Below, piece by piece: positions 48,495 to 60,028 of a stretch of DNA of 64,000 nt. The first letter of the stretch is position 1. Each line of letters begins with the position of its first letter. The translations under genes and the position numbers were made by a program. The stretch is from Phallus indusiatus (Eukaryota; Basidiomycota; Agaricomycetes; Phallales; Phallaceae). The notes below the pieces were generated by a model. It was not told the DNA's origin. It saw only the letters and a list, made by a program, of their open reading frames with translations, and made no database searches. The stretch spans positions 558,001 to 622,000 of the forward strand of contig JAQFWX010000005.1 in assembly GCA_027605045.1 (NCBI GenBank), given 5' to 3'.

Positions 48495-51194
48495 ATGCTC
48501 ATCCGAGACACTAGCGTCTTTAAGTTTTCCATTCCCATTCCCCCGTCTCGTAATTCTGTTGTCAGAGTAAATCCAATCAATATAGTATGCTCGTTGACGT
48601 GGAAACAACAAGCTTTGTTTTGGTCCGGATGGTTGGTGCGTACACCATATTGCGGGCTCAGGCCGCTCTTGGGCTGCTCGGTAATTTACTGTAGCACCAT
48701 GAAATAGGCATGGCTTGTTGATTGTATGTTCCTTCAAGACTTTTTGGTTCTGATATTCAATAGAGTTATAGCCTACGACTTCTTCTGCGGTGAGGTCCAA
48801 TTTAAATGAAGGTCATGTTCAAAATTACCACAACTTTTTAACAGTCAGCCTGACCGTTATCCGGTAATATTACTTTTCTCGAGAAATTGATCCAAAATAA
48901 TTAGAGCTCTCATCTCATTACATATAGATTGGATTCTCAATTCAATATTAATGATAATTCTCTGACAACGTTCGTTCTCGCGTTCAGTTTGCATACCTCC
49001 TAGACTGATATGTATAATATTGGTACGTAGCGCGATCACACTAACTTTGCTTTTCCGGTATGTATTAGATACCGCACACCCTTTGAGTCTGATTCATCGA
49101 GTATTTAGCTCATTGGGTGCCTTTCTGTTTGGACTCTCTTCTGATCGCTTTGGACGCAAGTGGCCTTTGATCGTCGTTTTGCTCACAATTGCTTGTACGT
49201 TTGCTAATTTCCGACCTAATTTACAAGCGTGCCTAAGGACATACAGTGTTGCAACTTGGAACTGGATTCGTCAACACATTCCCTCAATTCCTAGCTTGTC
49301 GCAGTCTTTTTGGGATTGGTAGGTGGTAAGCCTATCCATTTAAAATATCAAACTCTCAACGAGAACGATTATAGCTATGGGGGGTGTCTGGGTAAGTAAT
49401 CAATTAGTGTCTTCGCTACGTATTAAGCAATGCAAAGGGTCTCGCCAGTGCCACGTCTATGGAGTATGTTGCTCAAGGTTGTTCTAAATCGAGACTAATA
49501 TCTGTCTTAGAAACATGCCGGTAGAAGCTCGCGGACTGTATTCTGGTTTCATGCAAGTCGGATACCCAGCAGGTTATGTATGTATTCTTATATGTTGAAA
49601 TTTACCTCGTTTACTATCCACTTCTCATAGCTCGTTGCTTCCGTCGTCAATCTTTTTTTGGTTCCGAGGGTCCCGCAGACTTGGAGAAGGTGAAAATTAA
49701 CCCGCTGCGTTTATTATGCGCGGCCATTAAATGCACGTTAATGTAGCATATACTGGGTCGGTTGTGGCATTTCAGTTTTTGCGGCCTTCATTCGATTCCT
49801 TCTTCCGGAAAGCACGGTTTTTGTGCAGCCTACGCAAGGTAATTCTGCACTTTCTGTCAGCCTAAGATCACTCAACGATGAAATAAGAAACCCACGAGAA
49901 ACCTATTTCCAGCGTCGAGAAAACTAGTCAATTTACTAAACATTTCATCAGGATGATCAAAGATCATTGGCAACTCTGGGTATATGGTACGTATACATAG
50001 ATATTCCCCTATTAGTATACCTATTTACGAGTTCAGGTCTCGTTCTTATGAGTGGCATGAATTTTGTCCGTTGTTTAATTTCTATTATTAGTTGCCAGTG
50101 CTGGTTGTTTGACGATGGATAACATTATAAGCTTTCTCATGGGTCTCAGGATCTCTATACAACTTTTATGCAGCGTACCAAGGGTTTTTCCTCGAACAAG
50201 GCAACAGAGGCAAACATCGTAGGAGAGTGCGGAGCCGTCTTTGGAGCTGTACTAGGAGGATACACATCTCAATTCCTCGGACGTCGCCTAACGTTAGTTT
50301 TGGCTTGTTTGTAAGTTTTACCTCACTTTTTGTGATTTCTCAGTTTACTGAGGCGACATAGAGGTGCATGTGCATTCATTCCTTTGTGAGTATCAATTTC
50401 ATACGTCACATACATAACCTCAATGGAGTATCGCCAACGCACAAACGTCTATATAGGTGGATTCTCCCTTCATCTTGGTCCCTATTGTCAATCGGAGCTT
50501 TCTTCTTTCAGGTAAGAGGTTTCGTAAAATGCAAGAACACAATGTCATCATAGTATAAAGACCGGCGTTAATCTTGGTTGGGGTAAGTCAACCTTGACAT
50601 TTTGCTTGCAAGCCCAAGTTTTTATCTTTTGTCAGGTGCTATTGCTGTATACCTAAATGAATTATCACCTCCCGCATTTCGGGGATTGTATCCGGGGACA
50701 GTATATCAGCTCGGAAACGCCGCCTCCAGCGCTGCGGCACAAATTGAGGTAAAAGCCTGATAATTTTCAGTAATAAAACATAGTCTCATATTTGGGTTTG
50801 TATGCCACTCAAGGCCACAGCTGGTCTTCACATACGAAAGCAAGTTTTTGGGGTTGAACAGCCTGACTATGTACGTATCTTATATATCACAAAAATGGAA
50901 TGAGAATTTTCAACATTCGTCCAGGGTAAAGTCCAAGCCATTATGGCTGCCTGTTCCTCAGGACTGGTCATACTAGCCGTGATGTTTGGTCCCGAAAATC
51001 ACTCCGTTGAATTTCAAAGTTAGTTCTGAGATTGCCTAGCTATGAAAACGGCACTTATGAATCATTTAAATATAGATCTCGAATCCTCTGTTAAAGGTTC
51101 TAGTTCCGAGAAGGCTGATCTTGAGCAAGTGGATCAAGGATCGCTTGGCGAGAAAGATGAGCAACATCTTGACGAGTACACTTCGACTATTTGA
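48495..51194 (+). CDS. Jen-type monocarboxylate/H+ symporter (MFS)
   Basis: MFS plasma-membrane transporter of the SHS/Jen1 family (lactate, pyruvate and related carboxylates), 488 residues in about 22 exons. The first exon runs 48495-48639 (donor uncertain), followed by 48766-48789, 48845-48863, 48928-48969, 49031-49057, 49109-49194, and so on to 51076-51194. Landmarks: AITLTLLFRSLGA, the MFS signature GLSSDRFGRKWPL, TSMENMPVEARGLYSG, and the Jen signature N-x-x-S-H-x-S-Q-D-x-x-x-T at residues 266-278 (NFLSHGSQDLYTT). GLYPGTVYQLGNAASS is in TM10-11. The acidic C-terminal tail carries many Lys. Many exons are 17-60 bases. Confidence 0.9.
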
Positions 51195-51351
51195 CCGAAC
51201 AAGAAGGCTGTGACAAACATGCCTATTTCTTAGTAGTATTTCTAGGCCCAATTCAAGTTCTGAAAATCGACAAAAGAATGAAGTACACTTTGAATATTTT
51301 GTTGACACGTTCATTACACTGAGTCAACGCTTGTGGATGTATGAGTTTATG

Positions 51352-53093
51352 TCACAATCGTACGACCAGGAACTGCTCAGGCACTTCAGGTTGTTCATAG
51401 GGACCCAGCATAACATCCACAACAACTTTACCCGATTCGTTCAATCGCGTCACACGCTCAATCTATATTACACTACTTGTCAGGATTCATCCCAACGAGT
51501 TCATTGGAAAGAGAGTCTGACCTGATAAACCCGGTTTGCGAAACCAATTTGATAAATTTGAGGACCAAGGCTTCTTGCAATTTGCAAAACCTTGTCTTGC
51601 GAAAGTCGTCCAATATTACTAACTTGAGGAAAACTAACATGAATGTTCCTGAGGGATTTGGATTTTGCCAGGGCAGGTATAATGTAGTCCTAGAGACGAC
51701 AACTCAACCTATGAAACCGAATGAACCAATCGCGGAAGAGTAAGACATACCAGCTCCGATGGGTCCACAACAATGAATAAATTCTCCAATTGGGTACATT
51801 GTAACGAAATCATATTGACAGTCAGTGTGTCTAGATTCATTCTATTCACAGAAAGTGTGTGGAGTCGAGAGCCATGATGCAGAAGCACAGATTCAACGAA
51901 GTCACGAACGCTGAATCCGAACCAATGGACTTTGTGATATAAACTATCACCCGCACCTGCGGCATAGTATATGTGTATTCGTGTGAGCGGTGAATGTTCT
52001 GTAAAAGCCAAGAATTCGGTCGTCCATGTCGGGGAGATAGGTGCATATGGTAAAGTTAATGTGATAGATTCAAGGCGGTTTAGTGACTTTGAATATTGAG
52101 ACAAACAGTCTAAACTCTGAATGTACGCTCTCAAAACGAAACTATTTCCTGAGAGAAATCTCGAAATACTCACGAAAGTAGATGAGAGACCTTCTAAACC
52201 GAGGGATTCAAATCCCGCTTGATTAGATTGTAGTAATGCACCAATTCCTATATGTGTAACTTTGACACATCCCAGTAAATGTAGATGCTTCAAGTTCGAA
52301 ACTGATTGCGCAATGGTGACGAGTATTTGATCTGTGACTAGACCCGAAGACTTGATAATTTCCTGATAAGATTGGTATTTTGCAGCCTAATGCGCCTACT
52401 TACTTTGCATATAATTTGAAGAGAGGTCAAATTTTGTGAATTATTAGCCAACCAAGTCGGAAGAACGGCAATGACATTCGCAGAAGGCATAATGAGAGAT
52501 ATCTTGGCGAGTGAATGAAAGTCTAGAAGCGATATAGGAGAGTATGTCGCCGAATGTCCATTTATTTCCAATTCTTTAAGCGAAGGACACTGTTTCAAAG
52601 CATCCAAAATTTCAGAGGTTATTGTCTGGTCGCGAGTCCATGTGCATGCGCAAAGACCTGGGCAGTTAAGTAGACCGGCTACGCAAAGTTGGCTTAACGC
52701 CTGTCGCTCGGCGACATCGAAAAACTTTGGGAAGTCTCGCAATTCTATAATATACTGAAAATGAACACAACTTTGCGGAAAATGTAGTAGGGTTTTATAA
52801 CCTAATTTTCTAACCCATTTGCCAAGCTCGGGATGCTCTGCGAGGGTACGAAACAAGTTCCGTGCCTATGGATGAGTTCATCGGTTAGCTTACGGCGGAA
52901 TAACAAGTGAACGCACTCTATTCTTCCCTTCCTTATGCCAAGCGTAGATGTATATCTTTTCGTATAATCGAGGAACGACAAATGAAGCGAAAGTCTTGTT
53001 CACCAGACAACATTGCGTGAGATGATGAGTTTTGACCACAAAGTTGAAAATCAAGGGTAGCAATTCTACTGGCAAATTCGCAAAGATAGCCAT
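51352..53093 (-). CDS. F-box/LRR protein
   Basis: Predicted substrate adaptor of an SCF ubiquitin ligase, 503 residues. Exons: 53093-52917, 52865-52404, 52350-51751, 51689-51522, 51456-51352, all phase 0. The N-terminal F-box is ANLPVELLPLIFNFVV...LTQCCLVNKTF. Leucine-rich repeats follow, e.g. CPSLKELEINGHS, SNLKHLHLLGCVKVTHIGIGALLQ, TQLENLFIVVD and KSLRNIHVSFPQ. The overall layout is like basidiomycete F-box proteins; the target is not predictable. Confidence 0.85.
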
Positions 53094-53247
53094 GAGAAAG
53101 TGGATTTGAAGACCATGATTTTTATATTGATAACATGGCCGAGACTAATTCAAATACAGCTCTCCGTATGACGCTCGTCGTCGGCATTATCTAAGCCTTA
53201 TTCTTACTGACTGCTAAAACAAAAAATTCGGGAAACATTTATGTTAC

Positions 53248-54689
53248 TTAAATCCAGTGGCCTTCAAGAGCGTCAGTAGGGAATTTTTCAGTGTCTAGCA
53301 TGATTTCTCTCATGACTGCTTCGGTGGTTAAGGTCTGCGATTCGTCGTCCGCTTCCTGTTGCATTTCTAACATCATCTCGTCAGTATGATCATCCTATAA
53401 CAACGGCATTGAGAAGATACCAACCTTGTGCGCTACCTTCATACAATATTGTGTCCAAATTCTTTTTATCCCCGACTAGAAGAACTTCTGTTCCCTGATA
53501 ATCTAACAACGTTGGAGGATTCGCAGGTCTAAACCGTCTAGCTGAGAATCCGGTCCCGAACGTTTCCTCCTTTCCCTCTTCCGGATATTTTGCCTTTTTA
53601 TCAGGCTTCAATCCGACATTTGGTGGATTAGGCTGATCGGGATTTTTGACTTGTATCAGGAAAGAAGACGAAGCTTCAATCCCTAGTTCTTCTTGTACCT
53701 CTCCCGGAGTGGCTGGGTGTGTAAGGTTGTACGCAAGAAAAGTTCTCTCCCCGCGAGAAGGAGGTAGCTTTGGATTTGTAGGGGTGCAAATAACATACAC
53801 CCCTCTTCCTGTCAATCTGACGGCACCTTTATGACGTTCGCCTTGAGTGATAGAAGCTAGTAAGAAAACCTTCTCTAAAGTATTAAAGCATTCACCGACC
53901 TTTAGTTTTAGTCGAATAGACCTGCTCTTCAAGTCCTTCGTCCAGTGCACTCAAATTATTGCCAATGTCTGCAACAGCTCCCCAGAAAACCTCATGCTTA
54001 GTTTCAGAGTCTGGTAGATGTTTCTTTCCCATGATGATGTATCGGAAGTATTCAATTGGAACTCCATCTTCATGAGTAACGAAGGGACTTGGATCTTCTT
54101 CCTCTTTTTCTGTCTTGGGGGGCCGGGGGACCAGTAAGAAACTTAATTTGGCTACGTCATCAATACTCTCGCTCTCTTCCACCCCGACTTTAGGCCGATA
54201 GAAGAAATAAATGCTTCATATTTCCAATTTAGAACCCGACGTATACTATGAAATCGATCCATCACTTACTGTCCTCGTTCCAAAATCCCTGTTTTAATAG
54301 TAAACCTTTATATCAAGTTTGTCAGTCGTACCCTGCTTACCTCTCTGTGAGTGAAACTCAGCAGGTGGAGGACTGTGCGCTTTTGCTACGGTAGCAGATT
54401 TGGTGTCCTCCTCTTCTTCAGGCTTTATTTCTTCTTTCACTTCTTCCTTGGCGTCTTTCTCTGATACCCTTTCTGGTGTTTGGGATGATTTGATTTTTTC
54501 TTTCGCTTCCTTTCCGTTTTCGTCTTTTGTGTCAACTTCCCCCTCAATTTTCACTCGCTTTGGTGGTGTTTTCCGAGCGGGTGTACCTGATGCAGCCCGA
54601 CGTTTAGCTCCTGTCTTTAGTTCATCTAGCTGTTGTTTTTTCGGTGATGCTCTGGTCTTAGCCCCAGACTGTGCGCGAGTAGTTGGCAT
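53248..54689 (-). CDS. Conserved protein with basic N terminus, function unknown
   Basis: Exons 54689-54341, 54288-54270, 54213-53900, 53841-53425, 53366-53248; 405 residues. The N-terminal ~115 residues are Lys/Glu-rich, with AT-hook-like TPARKTPPKR and acidic stretches. The folded part starts at GHIYFFYRPKVGVEE, has SIDDVAKLSFLLVPRP, RYIIMGKKHLPD, VFWGAVADIG, GVYVICTP, LAYNLTHPATPGEVQEELGI and a C-terminal LDTEKFPTDALEGHWI. I recognise this as a conserved fungal/bacterial type of protein without a known role. The last intron's acceptor (TTAG before 53366) was chosen because it alone keeps phase. A 19-base exon precedes the folded domain. Confidence 0.65.
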
Positions 54690-55084
54690 GGGTGCAAGGG
54701 AGTTGTCTGCACTATGACGTCATCCGGGAACGCCTCCTTTCGCATCTTTTAGCACGCACTAATGTGGCACCCTGTTCACAATGATAAAATACAACTTTAA
54801 CCAAAGTTATAACAATGACATGCAGTATTAGTATTGAGACACGATTTGCAATTACATGAACAAGTGAAGTCGAAAAGGACAATACGCATAACGGCTGATA
54901 AAGTTCACGAAGACAACGACAGCAATGACGAATGTGGTTACATATGCGGAGAAGGACAAGGAAAAGTGTTTCTGGCGAACCCGAAGAATGGTGGGTGGAT
55001 TCTACTGTAAGAGACAGTAGTGTTCACCAATAGTAGGACGGGGATCTCGACAGCAATCGTCTGAGAAAAAGACATCCGCATTAA
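54690..55084. other. Intergenic, nothing recognised
   Basis: Spacer between two minus-strand genes. It contains the promoter of the 53-54 kb gene and the 3' end of the F-box gene. Confidence 0.4.
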
Positions 55085-56990
55085 TCATAGGTCCGAGAAC
55101 AGCCCAGTAGACGCAGGGGATGACACAACGCACCGCTCATGAACGGGTTCTACTACGTTTACATTGGGAACGCGACCTTTGAGCCATTCCTGAACGTCTA
55201 CGTCTACCGCTAGACTCTCGAGCAGCTCGAGGGATTGAATGCGTGCCACCTGGTTTTGCGCAGAAATGATGGAAGGATTTCGGGCATCGACAAAGGTGAC
55301 CAACTTCGACACGCTGTCTGCTTGGAGATAGCAAGAACGAAATGCTAAAGAAATCAAATTCGGACAAATCCAAAAATCAGTTTCTTCGTCCGGGCCTGTT
55401 AGCATAGTCAGCAAAGGCTCGACCGATGAATTTGACAGTGTCAAGTGGGTTAAAGCTGACAGCTCCGTCAAGAACGACCAGGGCGAAAAATTAGGCCCGG
55501 CTCCACCAGGTATGACTGGAGGTGTGTTGTAATACAGACCGGTTGGTCCATGTGCAACTGTTAAAGCTTTTAGCGTCGGTCGATTTGATCGTACAATAAG
55601 GTTGGAAAGTGTATCTTCCAGTGGCTCTGGATGGCGCGATAAATCGAGCGTCAAACTTAATGACTCAAGAGAAGGAAGGACAAGGTTGTCAAGAAGTGTC
55701 AAAAGAAGATGATGCCCAGAGAAAGAGAGCGTTGTCAAAACCGGTAGCGTTAATGGGGTCAGCGGTAGGATAGCACATTGGGTTGTAGGAAATGCAAAAA
55801 TAACGGAGATGAGAGTGCTGGCGTTGCTTGTCAAGATATGCTGTAGTCTATCCAGAGAGAGCGTCGCAATAGCGAGCGCTCGAATAGATATATGAGTAAG
55901 ATTGCCACTATTCAGCATTGAACTGGACCATTTAAAGGGCATGTGGGATAGGGTGAAAGATCGAAGAGAAGTGATAGGAGTTTGTTGTTGAATGGGTAAC
56001 CAAGTCCAAGTGTTGTCGAAATAAAAGCTACTGGGTTCCAGGCAACTCACTTCAAAGTGCTTCAAGCGAGGTGCGCACCCTAAAAAATAAAAATAAAATG
56101 ACAACGTAAGAACAATTACTATGGAAAAGCACGATGAAAATTCATTAACCAGATATTGACTTGAGTGCTTGAATCGACGAGAAAGTTCTTTCAAAGCGGA
56201 AAACAAACCGTTCCCATCTTTCCATTTGCCTGGTTAAGTAGTAGAACGCAATATAACCCCAACTGTTCGCCCTACCGGCTTGTTGCTGGGAAGCTGAGGC
56301 GTTAGACGTCGACGGCGAGGGAGAATTACTATGCGAGTAAGGGGGTGATAAAAAGCCGAAAGAAGGTAACATGAGACCATGACTATTCAATGGAGGGTTT
56401 GCCGATGGAAGAGGAGGGGAAGGAATCGGTGGAGGGTATGATGATAGGCAGGTCCGAGCGCCTCTCCGAGGTCTCGAGGTAACTGAGCTGCCACCGGACG
56501 TGGAAGATACTTGCAGTGTAATCTCAATGTCTAGAGGACAGCTAAGGCCAGACCTTTCCAACCAGAGGCGGATTATGTCCGGGGAGTCATTCTGCGTCAG
56601 CTCTAGACGAATTCTGGACCATAAAGTGTGTACAGAAAGAGCGAGACGTCTCCAGTCCGTACAGACGGCGGCGAGAGTCCAAGCAGAAGATGCATTGTGT
56701 TCGAAGCATATGAGGAATACTTCTCGTAAGAGGTCGTTGGGAAGACGCCGAATCGGAGCAATGAAGGCACGAATGAGGGCAACTTCTTGCTGAATAGCAG
56801 CTTGTTCGGTAGTATAATTGTTGATGGTCTGTCTTGTTTCTTCAATGACTCGGGCAAGTTCGTCTTCCGCATTTTTTATTTTCTTAGAAATATCGTCCAA
56901 TGCTTTTTCTGAAGAACGCAATGCCCTTCTGGCCTCCTCCAGCTGCAATATTGTTGGTAGATCGGATAATCGGGTTTGAGAGAACAACAT
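55085..56990 (-). CDS. F-box protein with N-terminal coiled coil
   Basis: Exons 56990-56150 and 56079-55085, 611 residues. A coiled coil (EEARRALRSSEKALDDISKKI...) of ~50 residues precedes the F-box, IAPIRRLPNDLLREVFLICFE...AVCTDWRRLAL, the classic basidiomycete layout. A ~100-residue Ser/Pro-rich insert follows (GLMLPSFGFLSPPYSHSN and similar), then Leu-rich repeats to the C terminus (LKHFEVSCLEPS, LPSLESLSLTLDLSRH, LSALTHLTLSNSS). An alternative in-frame start is 57047. Presumably an SCF adaptor; the target is unknown. Confidence 0.82.
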
Positions 56991-57406
56991 GGTGGGTAGA
57001 TGGTCTGGGTGACGAAACAGTGTTACTCTTGTCACAGCATGATGCACACAGTGAGAAGACTGCCAGATATTGCAACCGCGTACATCGTATCTTTCATTTA
57101 TTACCGATTATCGATGATCTTCTCACTGATTCGAATTCCCATTTCTTCATAAAGCGACATATCTCAAACATTTCTTTGAATTTGAGAAAGAAACCTATTG
57201 AAACTCAAAAAAAATTATGGGATTGATTGGATTGTAACACTTACTGGCTCAGGGCTATTCAACTTCACTGATTCTCTTGCTTGTACTGTCAGGTTGAAGA
57301 CAATGAATGAAAGCACAACATTTGCTCAGATCGTCGGTGCTGGTGTTGTACATGGAAGTGTGACTGTGTGATTGTGTGACAATATGACGCGTGTCCAAGT
57401 TCTTCG
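56991..57406. other. Divergent intergenic region
   Basis: Shared upstream region of the F-box gene and the tail-anchored gene. A poly-A stretch near 57210 is present and no gene is recognised. Confidence 0.4.
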
Positions 57407-58372
57407 ATGCAGAGTGCAATGATCATGGAGTCATCTCCACAATCATCGCTGCCTTCCCCGCCATCGTCACCAGCGTCGTCCTTTTCTAGTATACCCTCAT
57501 CATTACTCGCTAGTCTTCCCGCCTCCCCACCTCTTAATCCCTCACCCCTTCCTCTCGTTCTACCTTCTCTCCTCGTACAACATGACACGACAGACACGAA
57601 TTCGTATATTATTCTTGGCTCCCAACCATCTTCAAAGTCGGCCCTGCTTGAGTTTTTGGACATTCAAGCTATAGATATTGGTTTCGATCAGTCAGATGAT
57701 GTGTGCCTGTATTTATCCACAAAATTCGTTCTTCTTTCAACTGAGTCGCGTGGATAGGTTTATAATATATTAAGTCCCGTCTATGACGCTATATTCGACC
57801 GCTTTCAAACAGGTTTATCGATAATACCGTATTCGCATTCCTTTGACACCACTTTGCGCCATCGCGACTTGCAGTTTCGCTCGCATTTCTTTACAGCGGC
57901 CATTCTTGTCTTATCTTCACTAAAGCCAACACTTCTCGAAAGACGGTTAATATCGGCTCTTTCGCAGTACATTCCAGTCATTCCTGTTATTTCGAGTAAC
58001 CGAACCCATCGTTCTCAGCACCTCGGTCACCCTCAACCCCTGACTCCTCCCCAGCTCAGGACAATCCTGACACATAGTCCACAAGCCATACACAGAATCC
58101 AACAAAAAGCCGCACATTGTTTCTTGTTATGGCATTACTCCCAGTCTGTTGACTTGTCCAATTCTTCAGCAAGTCAATGTCTACCTTGCCCTCAGCAACA
58201 GTTACCTGTCACTATCGACCCTCTCCATCTTCCCTCACTGTTTCTTCTCTCTTTTTCTCTCTATAAATCATTCATTTCCTCTGTCCGCGTCCCTCAGAGA
58301 GTTTTCGCTGTCACAGTTCTAGGAGCATTTTGTGCTGGTGTCGGTGTGGGATGTTATTGGGCACGGCGGTAG
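57407..58372 (+). CDS. Tail-anchored membrane protein, function unknown
   Basis: Exons 57407-57749 and 57813-58372 (junction inferred), 300 residues. I do not recognise the family. The N terminus is a ~55-residue Ser/Pro-rich segment, followed by beta/alpha-like sequence with YIILGSQPSSKSALLEFL, which reads like a degenerate P-loop start (GSxPSSKSA), and DLQFRSHFFTAAILVLSSL. A His/Pro-rich region is in the middle. The extreme C terminus is one hydrophobic helix (VFAVTVLGAFCAGVGVGCYW) followed by ARR and the stop, a typical tail anchor with positive end, so insertion into the mitochondrial outer membrane, ER or peroxisome is likely. Confidence 0.5.
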
Positions 58373-58919
58373 TACAGCATACTTTTCTTATATTCTTACC
58401 TGCTTTCTTGTATCCTCCCATAAAGCGATGTATAATGCATATATGTATTTGTTTGGTCTTTGTAATAATTTTGTCTGCTTGAACTATATAGCATGAGAAC
58501 CCGACCCGATATTATTGTACAAAAAGAAAACAGTAACCCAAGCGACAGTACTTACAAGTACCAACGGATGAATTGGGTTCTAAGGAGCAGTTTACACCAG
58601 AAACACTTCTGACTAATGTGAACCTGGGTGATATCGATCATGCCTCGAGATATAAAGGTAGAAAGAAATATGGATACACTTCTACGAAGAAAACAAAAGC
58701 GGAGAAAGAATACTCGTATGGGAAGGATACGTAAATGAACCTGGCAAACGGAAACGCAGGAATGCGCAGACTCGGAAAGAACTTAAGATACCTCAAGGGC
58801 GACAAACGAAGGATGATGTCATTTCACTATACACGATTGGAATAAGATAATAACAAAGGTCATACTGGTGGTACCTCCTCTTGCGACTCCGTCTTTACCA
58901 TTTTGCTTGCTATTCAGAG
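58373..58919. other. Intergenic, nothing recognised
   Basis: Convergent spacer between the tail-anchored gene and the HNH pseudogene. Tail sequence normally found in intact HNH relatives is not recognisable here. Confidence 0.4.
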
Positions 58920-60028
58920 CTACGGCCTGAAAAGCCACCGGGTGAAAACCTCAGCGTACACAGTTCCCGTATTTTCTGTTGTCAAGCATGTGTGTGAAAG
59001 CGCGATGACCCCATTTGCAGTGCCTTGCAAAAAATGGTCCCGAAAAAGTTCATCCAGTGGTTGCAGATTCGGGTCCACAATATGATCAAGTTGGAGAGTC
59101 AGACCATGCACATCATATTGGTCAATGAATGCAGTAACTTTGTAATTATCCTACAGAGCGGTTAATAAGATTGGGCGAAGTGGACAAGACAATACAATGT
59201 CAATTGTAACATACATCAGGGTTGACAGCAAATTCATAGTTATCCCAGGCATTACGCAAATCACCTCGCAGCATAATCACATTTTGGATAGAGTCTATCT
59301 TTGACGGACCTCCAAGTGCCAAAATAGAAGCCGGGTCTGTGATGAGGGAAGGGTATCCTCTTCTATTCCACTTAATATGAATAAATAAAAAGTTCAGCAA
59401 AATGAAACCAGTTATTATGGGCGAAACTTACTTCAACATCATGTACACATGGAAATATATGAGCAGCACGCAGCCGACTCCATGAGAGCGACCGCAGACC
59501 GGTGAGAAGACATTTCCCATCTCTATCACGTGTATGTTGGAGATAATGATCTGTCTGGAAAACTGCTTGTTCAGAATCAGAATGGTTGTATCTAAAGGCA
59601 AGCAAACTCACTCTAGCGGGTGTACTGGAATGTGTAGGTTGGCGTCAGCGAGCCACTGCGTCTGTGAGACGGACATCTATAGGACTTCCATCTGATAGCC
59701 AATATAAATATGTTTTGATAACAATATTTTTTTAAAAAAATGATGCTTACCTTCATGCAGTATAATATGTACACCTGTGCTTACAATTGCATCACTAGCG
59801 GACCGCTGTTCGCCATGACGATTGGGATTGTTGGCATCAAAGATTGACCACTAGTCAATTGTGGAGATCAGGATAGGTAATAACGTTAAAAACGTGTTCC
59901 ATGAGGTCGAGCCGTATTGCCAGAAACCTGAAAATGAGACATTTCACAAACTCGTGACAGTGCCCTTACGACCTACCTGCAATGGTGTTCCCATCAAAAT
60001 CTTGCAGTATAACATTACGTCCAGCCAT
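58920..60028 (-). pseudogene. HNH-domain nuclease-like gene with two in-frame stops
   Basis: Resembles the large basidiomycete family of HNH-endonuclease-domain proteins of unknown role. Recognisable blocks: MAGRNVILQDFDGNTIAGFWQYGSTSWNTF, FDANNPNRHGEQRSAS, GVHIILHEDGSPIDVRLTDA, the HNH core RDGKCLLTG...AAHIFPCVHDVEW, then GYPSLITDPASILALGGPSKIDSIQNVIMLR, LRNAWDNYEFAVNPD and LDELFRDHFLQ. Two stops interrupt the reading frame: TAG at 59846-59848 (between ...IDSTID and WSIFDANN) and TGA at 59645-59647 (after VRLTDAVAR). Both equal a single C-to-T change from CAG and CGA. The acidic C-terminal extension of intact relatives is missing. Intron positions (for example 59748 region) still have good splice signals, so loss looks recent. 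Confidence 0.7.

Noticed and set aside
48864..48927. In-frame stop in the Jen-type transporter after VIR
   Set aside because: A normal 64-base intron 48864-48927 leads straight into RLDSQFNINDNSLTT; the stop is intronic.
53367..53424. Premature stop in the conserved 53-54 kb gene
   Set aside because: Using the acceptor TTAG ending at 53367 instead of ATAG keeps phase and the C-terminal motif.
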